From NCBI RefSeq assembly GCF_014334015.1, contig NZ_CP060488.1, positions 5,042,501 to 5,106,500 on the forward strand: DNA of 64,000 nt, given 5' to 3'. Origin of the DNA: Bacteroides sp. M10. GTDB lineage: Bacteria > Bacteroidota > Bacteroidia > Bacteroidales > Bacteroidaceae. Shown in pieces: positions 10,284-19,128 of the stretch; within the stretch, counting starts at the first letter, position 1; each line of letters opens with the position of its first letter. The notes beneath the pieces are model-generated. The model worked only from the letters and a program-made list of their open reading frames with translations. It did no database searches and was not told where the DNA came from. The translations under genes were made by a program, and so were the position numbers.

Positions 10284-11534
10284 TCATTTCAAGATCAATT
10301 CTTCCGCATCGCCAAAGGTATCATATCCGGTGGTAATAACCCAATCTCCCGGCTGTAAACCTTCTACTATTTCATATTGTTGCGGATTCTGTCGACCAAT
10401 ATTCAATGGCACGCGAACTGCTTTTGTCTTTGATGCATTTACTTTATAAATCCATTGTCCGCCTGTAAACTGATAGAAGTTGCCTCGCGGAATAATGAGC
10501 GCTTGCTCCGGCTGTCCCAATTCAATCTGTACCCGGAAGCTCTTGCCGACTCTTACATTATCGGGCATATCTCCGGTAAAAATAAGATCAATATCAAACA
10601 TACGATCTTTCACTTCGGGAACCACTTTTGTTATTTTCAGCGGATATTTGTTTCCTTGATAGTTCACGGTAGCCGGTAGTCCGGTGGTGATCCGGTCGAT
10701 ATAATATTCGCTAAGTGAAGTATGGATTTTGTATTGATCGAGCACTTTTATTTCAGCAATGCTTTCACCGGAGGAAACCTGCTGCCCCGGAGTGACCTTT
10801 ACGAAACTAAGCTGACCTTTCAGTGGAGCTGTGACCACCAAGCTATTCAGTCGTTCGCGAGTACGTTCGTACTTTTTCCGTTCCCGCTCCCGGTCGTTAC
10901 GAATCAATTCCTTACGTATCATCGTGACAGCAGAATCATGTCGCAAGCTCTCTTGTTGCAGGGCTGCGTTTTTCTGTTTGTAACAATATTCATCTTCAGC
11001 TACCTGCAACTGCGCCTTACTCTTCACTCCCATCTGAAATTCTTCGCGGTCGAGAGCGATGCTTTTTTTCAGGCGTTCCAATTCGTAGCTATTTGTCAGG
11101 GCTTGCTGTTTCAAGTTCAGACTTTTTTGTTCCATTTCAATCTCCTGCTCCTGATAGGTAATCATTTGCTTTTCCCATTCGTCACGCTGGTCTTCAATAT
11201 TGCGGAGCAAATCGGGATTGGAAAGAATAAGAATGGTGTCTCCCTGCTGAAGCAAACTTCCCTCTTCACCGACAATCCTTTCCACGCTTCCAGTTTCACG
11301 AGTATTGATCTTGATGGTCAGTATAGGCTGAATGAGCCCTTCCACATCTACATATTCCATGAAATCAGACTCTTTCACTTCTGCAATCTGTATATTTTCG
11401 GCATCTATCCGTAGTTTTCTGGGACCTAAAGACAAAGTAATCACATAAATCAAAAAGGCGGCAAATAAAAGCCCTCCTATCAGATAGTATCTGTAACGAA
11501 TGTACCACGGTTTCTTTTCTAATTTTATATCCAT
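10284..11534 (-). CDS. HlyD/RND-type periplasmic adaptor (membrane fusion protein)
   Basis: A 416-residue adaptor with one N-terminal membrane anchor (about 14-34), a lipoyl/barrel-sandwich half near 60-100, a long alpha-helical coiled hairpin (about 105-220, rich in E, Q, K and R), the second barrel half with LKGQLSFVKVTPGQQVSSGE, a beta-barrel, and a C-terminal membrane-proximal domain. Adaptors of this family bridge inner-membrane permeases to TolC. It sits between the tolC-like gene (75 bp upstream) and the permease genes (25 bp downstream), as expected for a tripartite exporter. Confidence 0.92.
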   Translation of the reverse strand: MDIKLEKKPWYIRYRYYLIGGLLFAAFLIYVITLSLGPRKLRIDAENIQIAEVKESDFMEYVDVEGLIQPILTIKINTRETGSVERIVGEEGSLLQQGDTILILSNPDLLRNIEDQRDEWEKQMITYQEQEIEMEQKSLNLKQQALTNSYELERLKKSIALDREEFQMGVKSKAQLQVAEDEYCYKQKNAALQQESLRHDSAVTMIRKELIRNDRERERKKYERTRERLNSLVVTAPLKGQLSFVKVTPGQQVSSGESIAEIKVLDQYKIHTSLSEYYIDRITTGLPATVNYQGNKYPLKITKVVPEVKDRMFDIDLIFTGDMPDNVRVGKSFRVQIELGQPEQALIIPRGNFYQFTGGQWIYKVNASKTKAVRVPLNIGRQNPQQYEIVEGLQPGDWVITTGYDTFGDAEELILK

Positions 11535-11609
11535 GAGATTATCTGGTGTTTTACAAGTTTCTATTAATTAGGGTTCCATCACTATTCTTTACTGACTTTT
11601 CGTTGTTCT

Positions 11610-13082
11610 CTATTCAATCAGAAGATGGTAGTCTTCTGTCAGTATCGTATTTCGCTCAAAATCATATAGTGTCATGCTACGGAGTGTATAATATAAACTC
11701 CAATAATTATATAAAGCCGAAATATAGTTACGGCGGGCACTATCTTTCTCTGAAATGGAAGCATTCAAGTCAAGAATGGTAGATTTACCTAATAGATAGA
11801 GTTTGCGGGCCACTTCACTTCTTCGTTGGGCTGTCTCATCCGTGCGGGCAGCGATCCGGACACGTTGCGTTTGCAGATTGAATTGTTTGACGAGTTTACG
11901 AACGTTCAGTTCAAAGTCCGTCCGGCTCTGTTCGACTTGTGTGTAAACCAGATCACGATTGGAACGGGCTACTCGCACCTGTCCTTTTCCACGTCCCCAG
12001 TCTAGGATAGGAAGAGAAATGCCGATACTTACGTATTGCTGGTCCAACAAATTTCGATAAGCGTCGGGCAGTTTGTCAGCAGTCTGCGTCAATCCGAAAC
12101 GGAGATAGATATCTGCTTTCAGGCCGGCATTGGCGCGGGCTTTCGCCACAGCACTCTCACTTTCCAGTTTCCGCCTTTCCATCGTCTGTATATCCGGACT
12201 GTTTTCGTAAGCCAGTGCCAGTGCTTCATTCAGGTTCACACTGAAATCCGGAATTTGAGGACTGACAAGGACACGTAATTCCCGATCTTCGTGAATACCA
12301 AGATAGGAACGGAGTTCCTGCATACAATTATCCATTTCAATAAGGGCATTCATGCGGTTTGTCTCTTCCGTCAAACGGTTAAGTTCCAGTTGCAGCATTT
12401 CATTTTCTGTGATGGTACCTATGTTATAGCGGCCTTGCGCATAACGGTAAAGTGTATCGGCATTGGCGTAATTAAAGGAAGCAATATCGTAATCGCTCTG
12501 GGCGGTGGCCAAGGCAAAGAATTTATTAATCGCATTGGCTGATACGAGTTCAAGCGTCTCTACGTAGCTTTTCTTTGCCTCCTGATAGCGCACGGGCTCT
12601 ATCCGTCTATCCCATTTCAAACTATTGTAGCCAAAAAGAGACTGGCGATAACCGATCATTATGGGGGAAGTCTGCCATGAGTATTTATGTTCGCTGAACA
12701 GATCCATGCGTTGAGCGGAGGTTTCGAGAAAGAAAGAGCCACCGGTCCAGGATAAGTTCTGTGAAAGATTCAGGGTTAAATCTGTATTCAATAGATTTTG
12801 TTCGACAAACTTTACCGAACCGTCTCCCATCGTTATCTTGTTAATGGCACGGTTCAGATTCGGATCGGATGTCAGGCTTAAAGACGGCAGATAATCGGCA
12901 CGATAATATTTATAGTTCCAATACGCAGAACGGAAACTGTGGCGTGCCGTCTGTGCATCGGGAGATTCCATACGGGCAATCTCTATGACTTGCTTCAATG
13001 ACAGCTCTGTGGTTTGATCTTGAGCAGTCAATAGTTCTGTCAACAATAGTCCGAGAGATATGAAGATTAATTTCAGATTCAT
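11610..13082 (-). CDS. TolC-family outer-membrane efflux channel
   Basis: A 490-residue outer-membrane factor: signal peptide (residues 1-20, cleaved near TAQD), then two OEP repeats of long helices (LSLKQVIEIA early, and LNEALALAYENSPDIQ in the second half). The start is placed at ATG 13082 because an ATG 27 bp upstream (13109) would overlap the candidate sigma-54 promoter and add residues before an otherwise typical signal peptide. It is the first gene of the efflux operon and diverges from the two-component regulatory genes. Confidence 0.9.
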   Translation of the reverse strand: MNLKLIFISLGLLLTELLTAQDQTTELSLKQVIEIARMESPDAQTARHSFRSAYWNYKYYRADYLPSLSLTSDPNLNRAINKITMGDGSVKFVEQNLLNTDLTLNLSQNLSWTGGSFFLETSAQRMDLFSEHKYSWQTSPIMIGYRQSLFGYNSLKWDRRIEPVRYQEAKKSYVETLELVSANAINKFFALATAQSDYDIASFNYANADTLYRYAQGRYNIGTITENEMLQLELNRLTEETNRMNALIEMDNCMQELRSYLGIHEDRELRVLVSPQIPDFSVNLNEALALAYENSPDIQTMERRKLESESAVAKARANAGLKADIYLRFGLTQTADKLPDAYRNLLDQQYVSIGISLPILDWGRGKGQVRVARSNRDLVYTQVEQSRTDFELNVRKLVKQFNLQTQRVRIAARTDETAQRRSEVARKLYLLGKSTILDLNASISEKDSARRNYISALYNYWSLYYTLRSMTLYDFERNTILTEDYHLLIE

Positions 13083-13108
13083 TCGTTGGTTATATTTGTT
13101 ATTTATCA

Positions 13109-13124
13109 TTCAAAAGATGTGCCA
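13109..13124 (-). promoter_or_regulatory. Candidate sigma-54 promoter of the efflux operon
   Basis: On the minus strand TGGCACATCTTTTGAA matches the -24/-12 consensus TGGCACG-N4-TTGCA at TGGCAC and TTG with correct spacing. The C of the -12 GC is replaced by A. The predicted start near 13098 gives a leader of about 16 nt to ATG 13082. The adjacent regulator is an NtrC-type activator, which is the class that works on such promoters. Confidence 0.55.
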
Positions 13125-13179
13125 TTCAGATAAACAGTTATCATTCAATAATATAGTAATATTCCTTTCATTCATTCAG

Positions 13180-13216
13180 TGTGCATATACGCACAAAATT
13201 AGTGCGCAATCGCACA
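13180..13216. promoter_or_regulatory. Two tandem 16-bp inverted repeats, candidate activator binding sites
   Basis: Site 1 at 13180-13195 is TGTGC-N6-GCACA. Site 2 at 13201-13216 is AGTGC-N6-GCACA. Their centres are 21 bp apart (two helical turns) and about 90 and 110 bp upstream of the predicted start of the efflux operon, typical of NtrC-type enhancer sites. They also lie just upstream of the regulator gene's own promoter, so autoregulation is possible. Confidence 0.6.
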
Positions 13217-13238
13217 CACAACACATGAGATTTATCCA

Positions 13239-13246
13239 TATCTTTG
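13239..13246 (+). promoter_or_regulatory. Bacteroides -7 box for the two-component genes
   Basis: TATCTTTG matches TAnnTTTG, 28 bp before ATG 13274 of the response regulator. No clear -33 box is seen. Confidence 0.5.
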
Positions 13247-13273
13247 CTCCCGGAGTTTAAATGGATAGAAGAT

Positions 13274-14650
13274 ATGGAAGAAGTCAACAAATTAGGAAAG
13301 ATACTCATAGTAGATGATAACGAGGACGTGCTCTTTGCCCTCAACCTCCTACTGGAACCGTATACGGAGAAAATAAAGGTGGCTACTACCCCCGATCGGA
13401 TCGAGCATTTCATGACCACCTTTCATCCCGATCTTATCTTATTGGACATGAATTTCAGCCGGGATGCCATCAGCGGACAAGAGGGATTTGAAAGTCTGAA
13501 GCAGATATTGCAGCTTGACCCACAAGCTATTGTTATTTTTATGACTGCCTATGCGGATACGGACAAGGCCGTCCGGGCCATCAAAGCCGGTGCTACCGAT
13601 TTTATTCCCAAGCCTTGGGAAAAGGATAAATTGCTGGCTACGCTTACTTCGGGTATGCGACTGCGTCAGTCACAGCAGGAAGTCAACATGCTGAAAGAGC
13701 AAGTAGAAATTCTTAGCGGGCAAAATGCTTCGGAAAATGATATTATTGGAGAGTCACCGGCCATGCAGGAAGTGTTTGCCACGATAAATAAACTAAGTAA
13801 TACGGATGCCAATATACTGATTCTCGGAGAAAACGGTACGGGAAAGGATGTGATTGCCCGACTATTATATCGTTGTTCTCCACGATACGGCAAACCTTTT
13901 GTCACGATTGACCTGGGAAGTATACCCGAACAATTGTTTGAGAGTGAACTGTTCGGTTTCGAAAAAGGCGCTTTCACCGATGCCAAGAAATCAAAAGCGG
14001 GACGAATGGAAGTGGCGACCAACGGGACTTTGTTTTTGGATGAAATTGGCAATCTTTCACTTCCTATGCAGTCTAAATTACTGACTGCTATCGAAAAAAG
14101 GCAAATCAGTCGTTTGGGAAGTACGCAAACCATTCCCATCGACGTCCGTTTAATATGTGCCACCAATGCTGATATCCGTCAGATGGTGGAAGACGGGAAT
14201 TTCCGTCAGGACTTATTATATCGTATCAACACGATTGAAATACATATACCTCCACTCCGTGAACGCGGCAATGACATCATCCTGCTTGCCGAACACTTTC
14301 TGAACCATTATGCCCGCAAATATAAAAAAGAAATGCACGGACTGACACGGGAAGCCAAAAACAAACTGCTGAAATATGCATGGCCTGGAAATGTGAGAGA
14401 ACTTCAACATACGATAGAACGTGCTGTAATCTTGGGAGACGGCTCCATGCTAAAACCTGAAAACTTCCTTTTTCATGCGACACCTAAACAGAAAAAGGAC
14501 GAAGAAATGGTACTGAATCTCGAACAACTGGAACGGCAGGCCATTGAGAAAGCGCTCCGGATCAGCGACGGAAACATCTCCCGTGCTGCCGAATATTTAG
14601 GGATTACCCGTTTTGCATTGTATCGCAAACTTGAAAAATTAGGCTTATGA
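13274..14650 (+). CDS. NtrC-family sigma-54-dependent response regulator
   Basis: A 458-residue response regulator from ATG 13274; a longer reading frame starts at TTG 13244 but would overlap the -7 box. The receiver domain (about 8-130) has acidic DD at 14-15, phospho-acceptor Asp58 in LILLDMN and a PKPW segment. The central AAA+ domain has Walker A GENGTGKD, the sigma-54-contacting GAFTDA loop, and the LFLDEIGNL Walker B. The C-terminal Fis-type helix-turn-helix contains GNISRAAEYLGITRFALYRK. The GAFTDA loop predicts sigma-54 activation, which agrees with the candidate promoter upstream of the divergent operon. Its stop overlaps the kinase start (ATGA). Confidence 0.93.
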   Translation: MEEVNKLGKILIVDDNEDVLFALNLLLEPYTEKIKVATTPDRIEHFMTTFHPDLILLDMNFSRDAISGQEGFESLKQILQLDPQAIVIFMTAYADTDKAVRAIKAGATDFIPKPWEKDKLLATLTSGMRLRQSQQEVNMLKEQVEILSGQNASENDIIGESPAMQEVFATINKLSNTDANILILGENGTGKDVIARLLYRCSPRYGKPFVTIDLGSIPEQLFESELFGFEKGAFTDAKKSKAGRMEVATNGTLFLDEIGNLSLPMQSKLLTAIEKRQISRLGSTQTIPIDVRLICATNADIRQMVEDGNFRQDLLYRINTIEIHIPPLRERGNDIILLAEHFLNHYARKYKKEMHGLTREAKNKLLKYAWPGNVRELQHTIERAVILGDGSMLKPENFLFHATPKQKKDEEMVLNLEQLERQAIEKALRISDGNISRAAEYLGITRFALYRKLEKLGL

Positions 14651-15918
14651 AACGATTTGAGTTCAAAGTAGCATTGCACATCTTAATTATTTTTCTGCTT
14701 TCTATCGGCAGTTGTCTGCTGTATCAAAGACAGTTATGGTTCAGCACTACCGTCTGTATTCTCTTTTTGATAGGTGCCGGTATGCATCTCTACCGAATAC
14801 AGTTCAAGCAAATCACCTTGTTACGACGATTGACGGATGGACTTCGCTACAACGATATGACGCAGAATCTTCATCCGCCTTTCAAAAATAAGATGATGGA
14901 TGAGTGGGCACAGGAGCTTTCTAATGCATTGAAGGACTTTCGGGGAAAGTTATTGGCAGAGGAAGTCAAGCATCAGTATTACGAGAGTTTATTAAATAAA
15001 GTAGATACTGTCGTACTCGTAACCGATGCTTCCGGGCACATTGAATGGATGAATCAGGCTGCAGTGGCCCATCTGGGGCAAATATCACAACTACCGGACG
15101 TACTTCAGGAGGCTTCTATCAGCAATGATATGTCCATGATCCGCATCGAGCAGAATGGTATCGTTCTGGAAATGGCTATTTCCTGCACCACATTTGCTAC
15201 ACAGGGGAAGAAACAGCGGTTAATCAGTCTGAAGAATATTCATTCTGTACTGGAACGTAATGAAATGGAGGCCTGGCAAAAGCTGATTCGTGTATTAACA
15301 CACGAAATCATGAACTCCATCACTCCTATTATTTCTCTTTCGGAAACGTTAAGTGAAAGGGGAATCCCCGAATCACTCGGAGAAAAGGAGTATTCTGCTA
15401 TGTTGCAAGCTATGCAGACTATTCACAGAAGAAGTAAGGGATTACTAGGATTTGTGGAGAATTACCGGCGACTGACACGAATTCCGATACCTGTCCGTAC
15501 TAAAGTATCTGTTGCAGAATTGTTTATGGACTTAAAGAAATTATTCCCGGAAGAGTATATTCATTTCGAAATGCCTGCATCTGATTTATTTTTATATGTA
15601 GACCGGGCACAGATAGAGCAAGTGCTTATCAACTTGTTAAAAAACGCCCGCGAAACATGCGAGCGAAAAATAGATAAAGAGATACAGATAAAGTTTTTCT
15701 CTAAAGACAACCCGACATTAACAATATCTGATAATGGCGAGGGAATTCTAACAGATGTTTTGGACAAGATTTTCGTTCCTTTCTTCACCACCAAAACATC
15801 CGGTTCGGGCATCGGATTGAGCCTGTGCAAACAGATCATGACTTTGCATGACGGAAGTATTAACGTAAAATCAGAAATAGGGAAAGGAAGCTGTTTTATT
15901 CTTACTTTCCCTAAATGA
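14647..15918 (+). CDS. Sensor histidine kinase, partner of the NtrC-type regulator
   Basis: A 423-residue inner-membrane kinase. Two adjacent membrane helices (about 8-25 and 31-48) are joined by a very short loop, so there is no periplasmic sensor domain. A HAMP/linker stretch follows, then a PAS-like domain (about 110-200), the H-box with His219 in LTHEIMNSITP, the N-box LINLLKNARE, G1 DNGEGI and G2 GSGIGLSL. It is an NtrB/AtoS-like kinase. The start overlaps the regulator stop by ATGA, so the two are translationally coupled. Lack of an external domain suggests it senses a membrane or cytoplasmic cue. Confidence 0.92.
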   Translation: MKRFEFKVALHILIIFLLSIGSCLLYQRQLWFSTTVCILFLIGAGMHLYRIQFKQITLLRRLTDGLRYNDMTQNLHPPFKNKMMDEWAQELSNALKDFRGKLLAEEVKHQYYESLLNKVDTVVLVTDASGHIEWMNQAAVAHLGQISQLPDVLQEASISNDMSMIRIEQNGIVLEMAISCTTFATQGKKQRLISLKNIHSVLERNEMEAWQKLIRVLTHEIMNSITPIISLSETLSERGIPESLGEKEYSAMLQAMQTIHRRSKGLLGFVENYRRLTRIPIPVRTKVSVAELFMDLKKLFPEEYIHFEMPASDLFLYVDRAQIEQVLINLLKNARETCERKIDKEIQIKFFSKDNPTLTISDNGEGILTDVLDKIFVPFFTTKTSGSGIGLSLCKQIMTLHDGSINVKSEIGKGSCFILTFPK

Positions 15919-15960
15919 GAACCACCGAAAGCCTCCCGAATCCTTTAATACGATGATTAG

Positions 15961-16000
15961 TCTGGGTAGTAGAGGAATTACTTATCCTCTACTACCCAGA
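15961..16000. terminator. Perfect 16-bp inverted repeat, bidirectional terminator
   Basis: TCTGGGTAGTAGAGGA (15961-15976) and its exact complement (15985-16000) flank an 8-nt loop. It lies between the kinase gene and the convergent small gene. The right arm is also the last codons of that small gene, so the hairpin encodes its C-terminus. No long T run is present, so it may act as a stability element rather than a classical terminator. Confidence 0.6.
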
Positions 16001-16188
16001 CTATTTGTATCGGGATTTAACTCCTTAACCGCCTCTTTGACCGCTTTATTAGTTGGCTTGCGATATGCTTCCGCTTGTTGAACGGGGACAATCTCATTCA
16101 CCATTCTTTCATATCCTTTTTGCTCTAACAAGTGCACTTCTTTTTCACCTGTTTCTTTTTGTTTTCTTGTTTTCATAAGGCTTTTCAT
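15982..16188 (-). CDS. Small charged protein of unknown function
   Basis: Reads 68 residues from ATG 16188, or 64 from the internal ATG at 16176. The product is very hydrophilic, rich in Lys and Glu, with no signal peptide or membrane segment. A short helical core (KPTNKAVKEAVKELN) is followed by a C-terminal tail encoded by the inverted repeat. I do not recognise the family. Codon use looks like that of neighbouring genes, and the ATG and upstream AT-rich region support a real gene. The IS66 insertion lies about 240 bp upstream of its start. Confidence 0.5.
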   Translation of the reverse strand: MKSLMKTRKQKETGEKEVHLLEQKGYERMVNEIVPVQQAEAYRKPTNKAVKEAVKELNPDTNSLGSRG

Positions 16189-16354
16189 TTTAAAATTCTT
16201 ATTTATAAAACAGCAAACATCGAAAGATAGTTCATACTCACAGATAATTTATGTACGGGGCAACCACCCCCAATATACCATTATGAGCTTGTTCACTCCG
16301 GTACAGTTATGAACAATTTAATATTCTTTCTCTATAATAGGCACAATTCTTCCA

Positions 16355-16426
16355 TCCCCTTCACTCTTCCTCTGTATCACCGATTAACAGGGAGTTTGCA
16401 GGTGAAGAGCCGTTCTTTCACCTTCT
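16355..16426 (-). repeat. Dispersed GGTGAAG/CTTCACC repeat, copy A
   Basis: Read on the minus strand, a 22-bp hairpin core GGTGAAAG...CTCTTCACC (16401-16422) is followed by the tail GCAAACTCCCTGTTAATCG and a purine-rich ending down to about 16355. It matches copy B (21612-21690) in hairpin, tail and ending, and copy C (63831-63902) more loosely. The IS66 element is inserted just beyond its hairpin end. Confidence 0.75.
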
Positions 16427-16510
16427 TTTCATCGGTAAGCGTCTCCGCGATTCTATCTTGTCGCCCTTTTTTCATTCTTATATTTTTGCTATGTATAAAA
16501 ATGAAGCATT

Positions 16511-16915
16511 ATGGATTTAGCAGAAAATCGATTTGGAAAAACTTGGAAACATTTCCTTGAAGTATTGAAAGTAGACTACAATTGTTCTTTAGCCGATGTT
16601 TGCCGCGATCAGCATACCACTTTTGGTGGTATGAGTTCCTGGATGTCCAGACGGGGCTATAGCGTTAAACAAGCCAAGGCAGATGTGGTCCGTGATTATT
16701 ATGGCGGCGTTGAACCCTCCCAACCGACAACTTCCTCTCCTTCATTCACTCAAATAGCACCCGCCATGTTGTCGGAAGAAGAGTTTAGTCTTGCCGGGAT
16801 CACAATCACCTTTAACAGTGGAACCACCATTTCGGTCAAACGGGCCACACCCGGTGGTGTGATTAAAATGTTGCGCGATTACGAAAGAAAGGAGGGAGAT
16901 CCATGTATTCTCTAA
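16511..16915 (+). CDS. IS66 accessory protein TnpA-like (first gene)
   Basis: A 134-residue first protein of the IS66 element. The N-terminal half (about 1-60) resembles a helix-turn-helix DNA-binding region, followed by a Pro/Ser/Thr-rich linker (about 65-85) and a short C-terminal domain with TFNSGTTISVKRATP typical of IS66 Orf1. It starts 76 bp inside the element and overlaps the next gene by 13 bp, so translation is probably coupled. The second copy differs only by Gly to Ser in RATPGG. Confidence 0.85.
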   Translation: MDLAENRFGKTWKHFLEVLKVDYNCSLADVCRDQHTTFGGMSSWMSRRGYSVKQAKADVVRDYYGGVEPSQPTTSSPSFTQIAPAMLSEEEFSLAGITITFNSGTTISVKRATPGGVIKMLRDYERKEGDPCIL

Positions 16916-17253
16916 CATCAGCCAATCGATACTATCTGTACCAGGGCTTTGTTCGTATGAACCTTGGCATTGACGGTTTATTCAAAATTATACGATCGGA
17001 AATGAAGGACTTGTCTCCCGTTTCCGGAGATATCTTTTTATTCTTTGGTAAAAACCGACAAAGTGTAAAAATACTGCGTTGGGATGGCGATGGCTTTCTT
17101 CTGTACTACAAGCGCCTCGAAGGTGGAAGTTTTGAGTTACCGACATTTAACCCCAATACAGGCAATTACGAGATTTCTTATCAGGTTTTGTCTTTTATCT
17201 TAAATGGAGTGTCATTAAAGTCTGTACGGTTGAGAAAACGTTTTAGGATCTAA
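16903..17253 (+). CDS. tnpB: IS66 family accessory protein TnpB
   Basis: A 116-residue IS66 Orf2 (TnpB) protein. The core SGDIFLFFGKNRQSVKILRWDGDGFLLYYKRLEGG is the family hallmark, here spanning about residues 46-80, and it ends in a basic RLRKRF tail. Its exact role in IS66 transposition is unclear, though it is needed by some family members. Overlaps the first gene by 13 bp. The protein of the second IS66 copy is identical. Confidence 0.93.
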   Translation: MYSLTSANRYYLYQGFVRMNLGIDGLFKIIRSEMKDLSPVSGDIFLFFGKNRQSVKILRWDGDGFLLYYKRLEGGSFELPTFNPNTGNYEISYQVLSFILNGVSLKSVRLRKRFRI

Positions 17254-17339
17254 TACAACATTTTGATTATTAGTTATTTGTGCTAAAGATATCATCCGGT
17301 TTATTTGGCTAATTTGTTGATTTTTTATATCTTTATGCC

Positions 17340-18905
17340 ATGAAAAAGGATGAGATCATAGAGTTATTGAAGGAACAAATCAAGGGATTACGAGATGACA
17401 ACAACAGACTCTTGGACCAAATAGATGCTTTGATAAAGGAGGTTTCTTCCCTTAAAGAGGCACTCCTTCAAAAAGGCGAATCTCTTAGCAAGCAACAGCG
17501 CCTTACTAAGGGACTCGCCAAACTTGTATCCAACACATCCGAACAGCAACAGGCTCCCCAATCTGCCATATCCGAAGAAGAGCGGCAGAAGATAGAAGCG
17601 GAAAAAGCAGATAAGCGTAAAGCAAGAAAGAACAATGGGGCCAAACGTGACATGCATTATGAGATGGAGGAAGAAGAACATGTCGTTTATCCCGATGATC
17701 CCGATTTTGACATCAATAAGGCCCGGTTGTTTACCACTGTTCCCAGAATATGCGTCCGCTATGAATGTATACCCATGCGCTTCATCAAGCATGTCTACAA
17801 GATACACACCTATACGCAAGAAGGTCGCCTGTTTGAGGGAAAAACACCGGCTTCGGCCTTCTTGAATTCCAGCTATGACGGTTCATTTATTGCCGGATTG
17901 ATGGAATTACGTTATATACAATCGCTACCTGTTGAAAGAATCATCAACTACTTCGAGGGTTATGGCTTTACGCTGAAGAAACCTACGGCTCATAAGTTGA
18001 TAGAAAAAGCCTCAAGCCTCTTCGAAAATCTTTATAAGTGCATCCGGCAGACAGCTTTGAGTGATCCTTATAAGGCAGCCGATGAAACCTATTACAAAAT
18101 ACTCGTCCCGGAAAAGAACAGCAAGGGAAAAAGAGTCAGGAAGGGATACCTTTGGGTGGTTGTCGGCATAAACACCAGGATGATATACCTGCTCTATGAT
18201 GACGGCTCCCGGTCTGAAAGAGTTATTCTTAACGAATTAGGCGGTTGCAAAGGTATTATACAAAGCGATGGCTACTCACCTTACCGGAAGCTTGAAAGCG
18301 ATGCTTATCCCAATATCACACGCATCCCGTGCTTGCAACATATAAAACGGAAATTTATAGATTGCGGTGAGAAGGACCCGGATGCAAAAAGAATCGTGGA
18401 GCTGATAAACGCACTTTATCAAAACGAGCATAAGCATAAAGTTGGGGTTGAGGGATGGACGGTAGAACAGAATCTTATGCATCGAAAAAAGTATGCGCCG
18501 GACATACTCGGAGAAATAAAAGATATGCTTGATGAAATAGAAGAACGGGGGGATTTATTACCTAAGAGCGAACTGCAGGAAGCCATTACCTATCTTCGCA
18601 ATGAGTGGAATGCAGTGGTGGACATCTTTAATTATGGTGACACTTATCTGGACAATAATATGGTTGAACGGATGAACCGGTACATATCCTTATCAAGAAA
18701 AAACTCATTGTTCTTCGGCAGCCATAAGGGGGCCGAACGAGGCGCCATACTCTATACGATAGCACTCACTTGTAGGATGCATAAAGTGAATTTATTTGAG
18801 TATCTCACGGATGTGATAAACAGAACAGCCGAATGGCAACCGAACACACCAATTGAAAAATACAGGGAACTGCTTCCTGACAGATGGGAAAAGGCTAATG
18901 ACTAA
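17340..18905 (+). CDS. tnpC: IS66 family transposase
   Basis: A 521-residue transposase. The N-terminus is a coiled coil (about 1-60), then a Lys/Glu-rich linker, the HTH region, and a DDE domain with DETYYKILVP (first Asp, about residue 247), IIQSDGYSPY (second Asp, about 315) and NNMVERMNR (final Glu, about 440), ending in the IS66 C-terminal segment. The reading frame is intact, so the element may be mobile. It differs from the copy at 61338-62903 at seven positions, showing that the two insertions came from slightly diverged parents. Confidence 0.95.
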   Translation: MKKDEIIELLKEQIKGLRDDNNRLLDQIDALIKEVSSLKEALLQKGESLSKQQRLTKGLAKLVSNTSEQQQAPQSAISEEERQKIEAEKADKRKARKNNGAKRDMHYEMEEEEHVVYPDDPDFDINKARLFTTVPRICVRYECIPMRFIKHVYKIHTYTQEGRLFEGKTPASAFLNSSYDGSFIAGLMELRYIQSLPVERIINYFEGYGFTLKKPTAHKLIEKASSLFENLYKCIRQTALSDPYKAADETYYKILVPEKNSKGKRVRKGYLWVVVGINTRMIYLLYDDGSRSERVILNELGGCKGIIQSDGYSPYRKLESDAYPNITRIPCLQHIKRKFIDCGEKDPDAKRIVELINALYQNEHKHKVGVEGWTVEQNLMHRKKYAPDILGEIKDMLDEIEERGDLLPKSELQEAITYLRNEWNAVVDIFNYGDTYLDNNMVERMNRYISLSRKNSLFFGSHKGAERGAILYTIALTCRMHKVNLFEYLTDVINRTAEWQPNTPIEKYRELLPDRWEKAND

Positions 18906-19057
18906 AAAGGGATCATTAGCCTTTTTATTTTAATACACTATATAGAATCGCGGAGACGCTTACTTTCATCGTGAACAAAATCAAATAGCCGCTTACCCTG
19001 ATTACATCATTGAGCAAGATTAGTCAAGCTATTTCGTTATTAGTTTCAACCCCATTT

Positions 19058-19128
19058 GAAACTAAAAGTTTCACGCCTTGAAACAAAGTGTTTCTCCTAA
19101 TGAAACAAAGTGTTTCACACCGAGAAAC
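19058..19128. repeat. 22-bp-period palindrome array, left part (split by the IS91-type element)
   Basis: GAAAC-N5-GTTTC units start at 19058, 19080 and 19102, exactly 22 bp apart. A fourth GAAAC sits at 19124, again in register. The second and third units are identical (GAAACAAAGTGTTTC). The missing half of the fourth unit (AAGTGTTTC, 21555-21563) and a further GAAAC at 21571 lie beyond the mobile element. Confidence 0.85.

Larger units (their letters stand above)
16435..18963 (+). mobile_element. IS66-family insertion sequence, copy 1 (intact)
   Basis: The element is 2529 bp, bounded by inverted ends beginning GTAAGCGTCTCCGCG at 16435 and the complement ending at 18963. The direct repeat TTTCATCG (16427-16434 and 18964-18971) is an 8-bp target duplication, standard for IS66. 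It encodes the three IS66 proteins in order. A same-length copy lies inverted at 61280-63808; the two copies differ by seven residues in the transposase and one in the first protein. The intact duplication shows a simple insertion without later exchange of ends with the other copy. Confidence 0.97.

Noticed and set aside
13244..13273. Longer N-terminus of the response regulator from TTG 13244
   Set aside because: It would overlap the -7 box, so it cannot lie in the transcript. ATG 13274 gives a normal receiver-domain start.
15961..16000. Member of the 22-bp array family
   Set aside because: It is one perfect hairpin with arm starts 24 bp apart and no further units, so it is treated as a terminator-like hairpin.
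19058..19128. CRISPR array
   Set aside because: Units are regular, but the spacers are only 7 nt and units 2 and 3 are identical. There are no cas genes.
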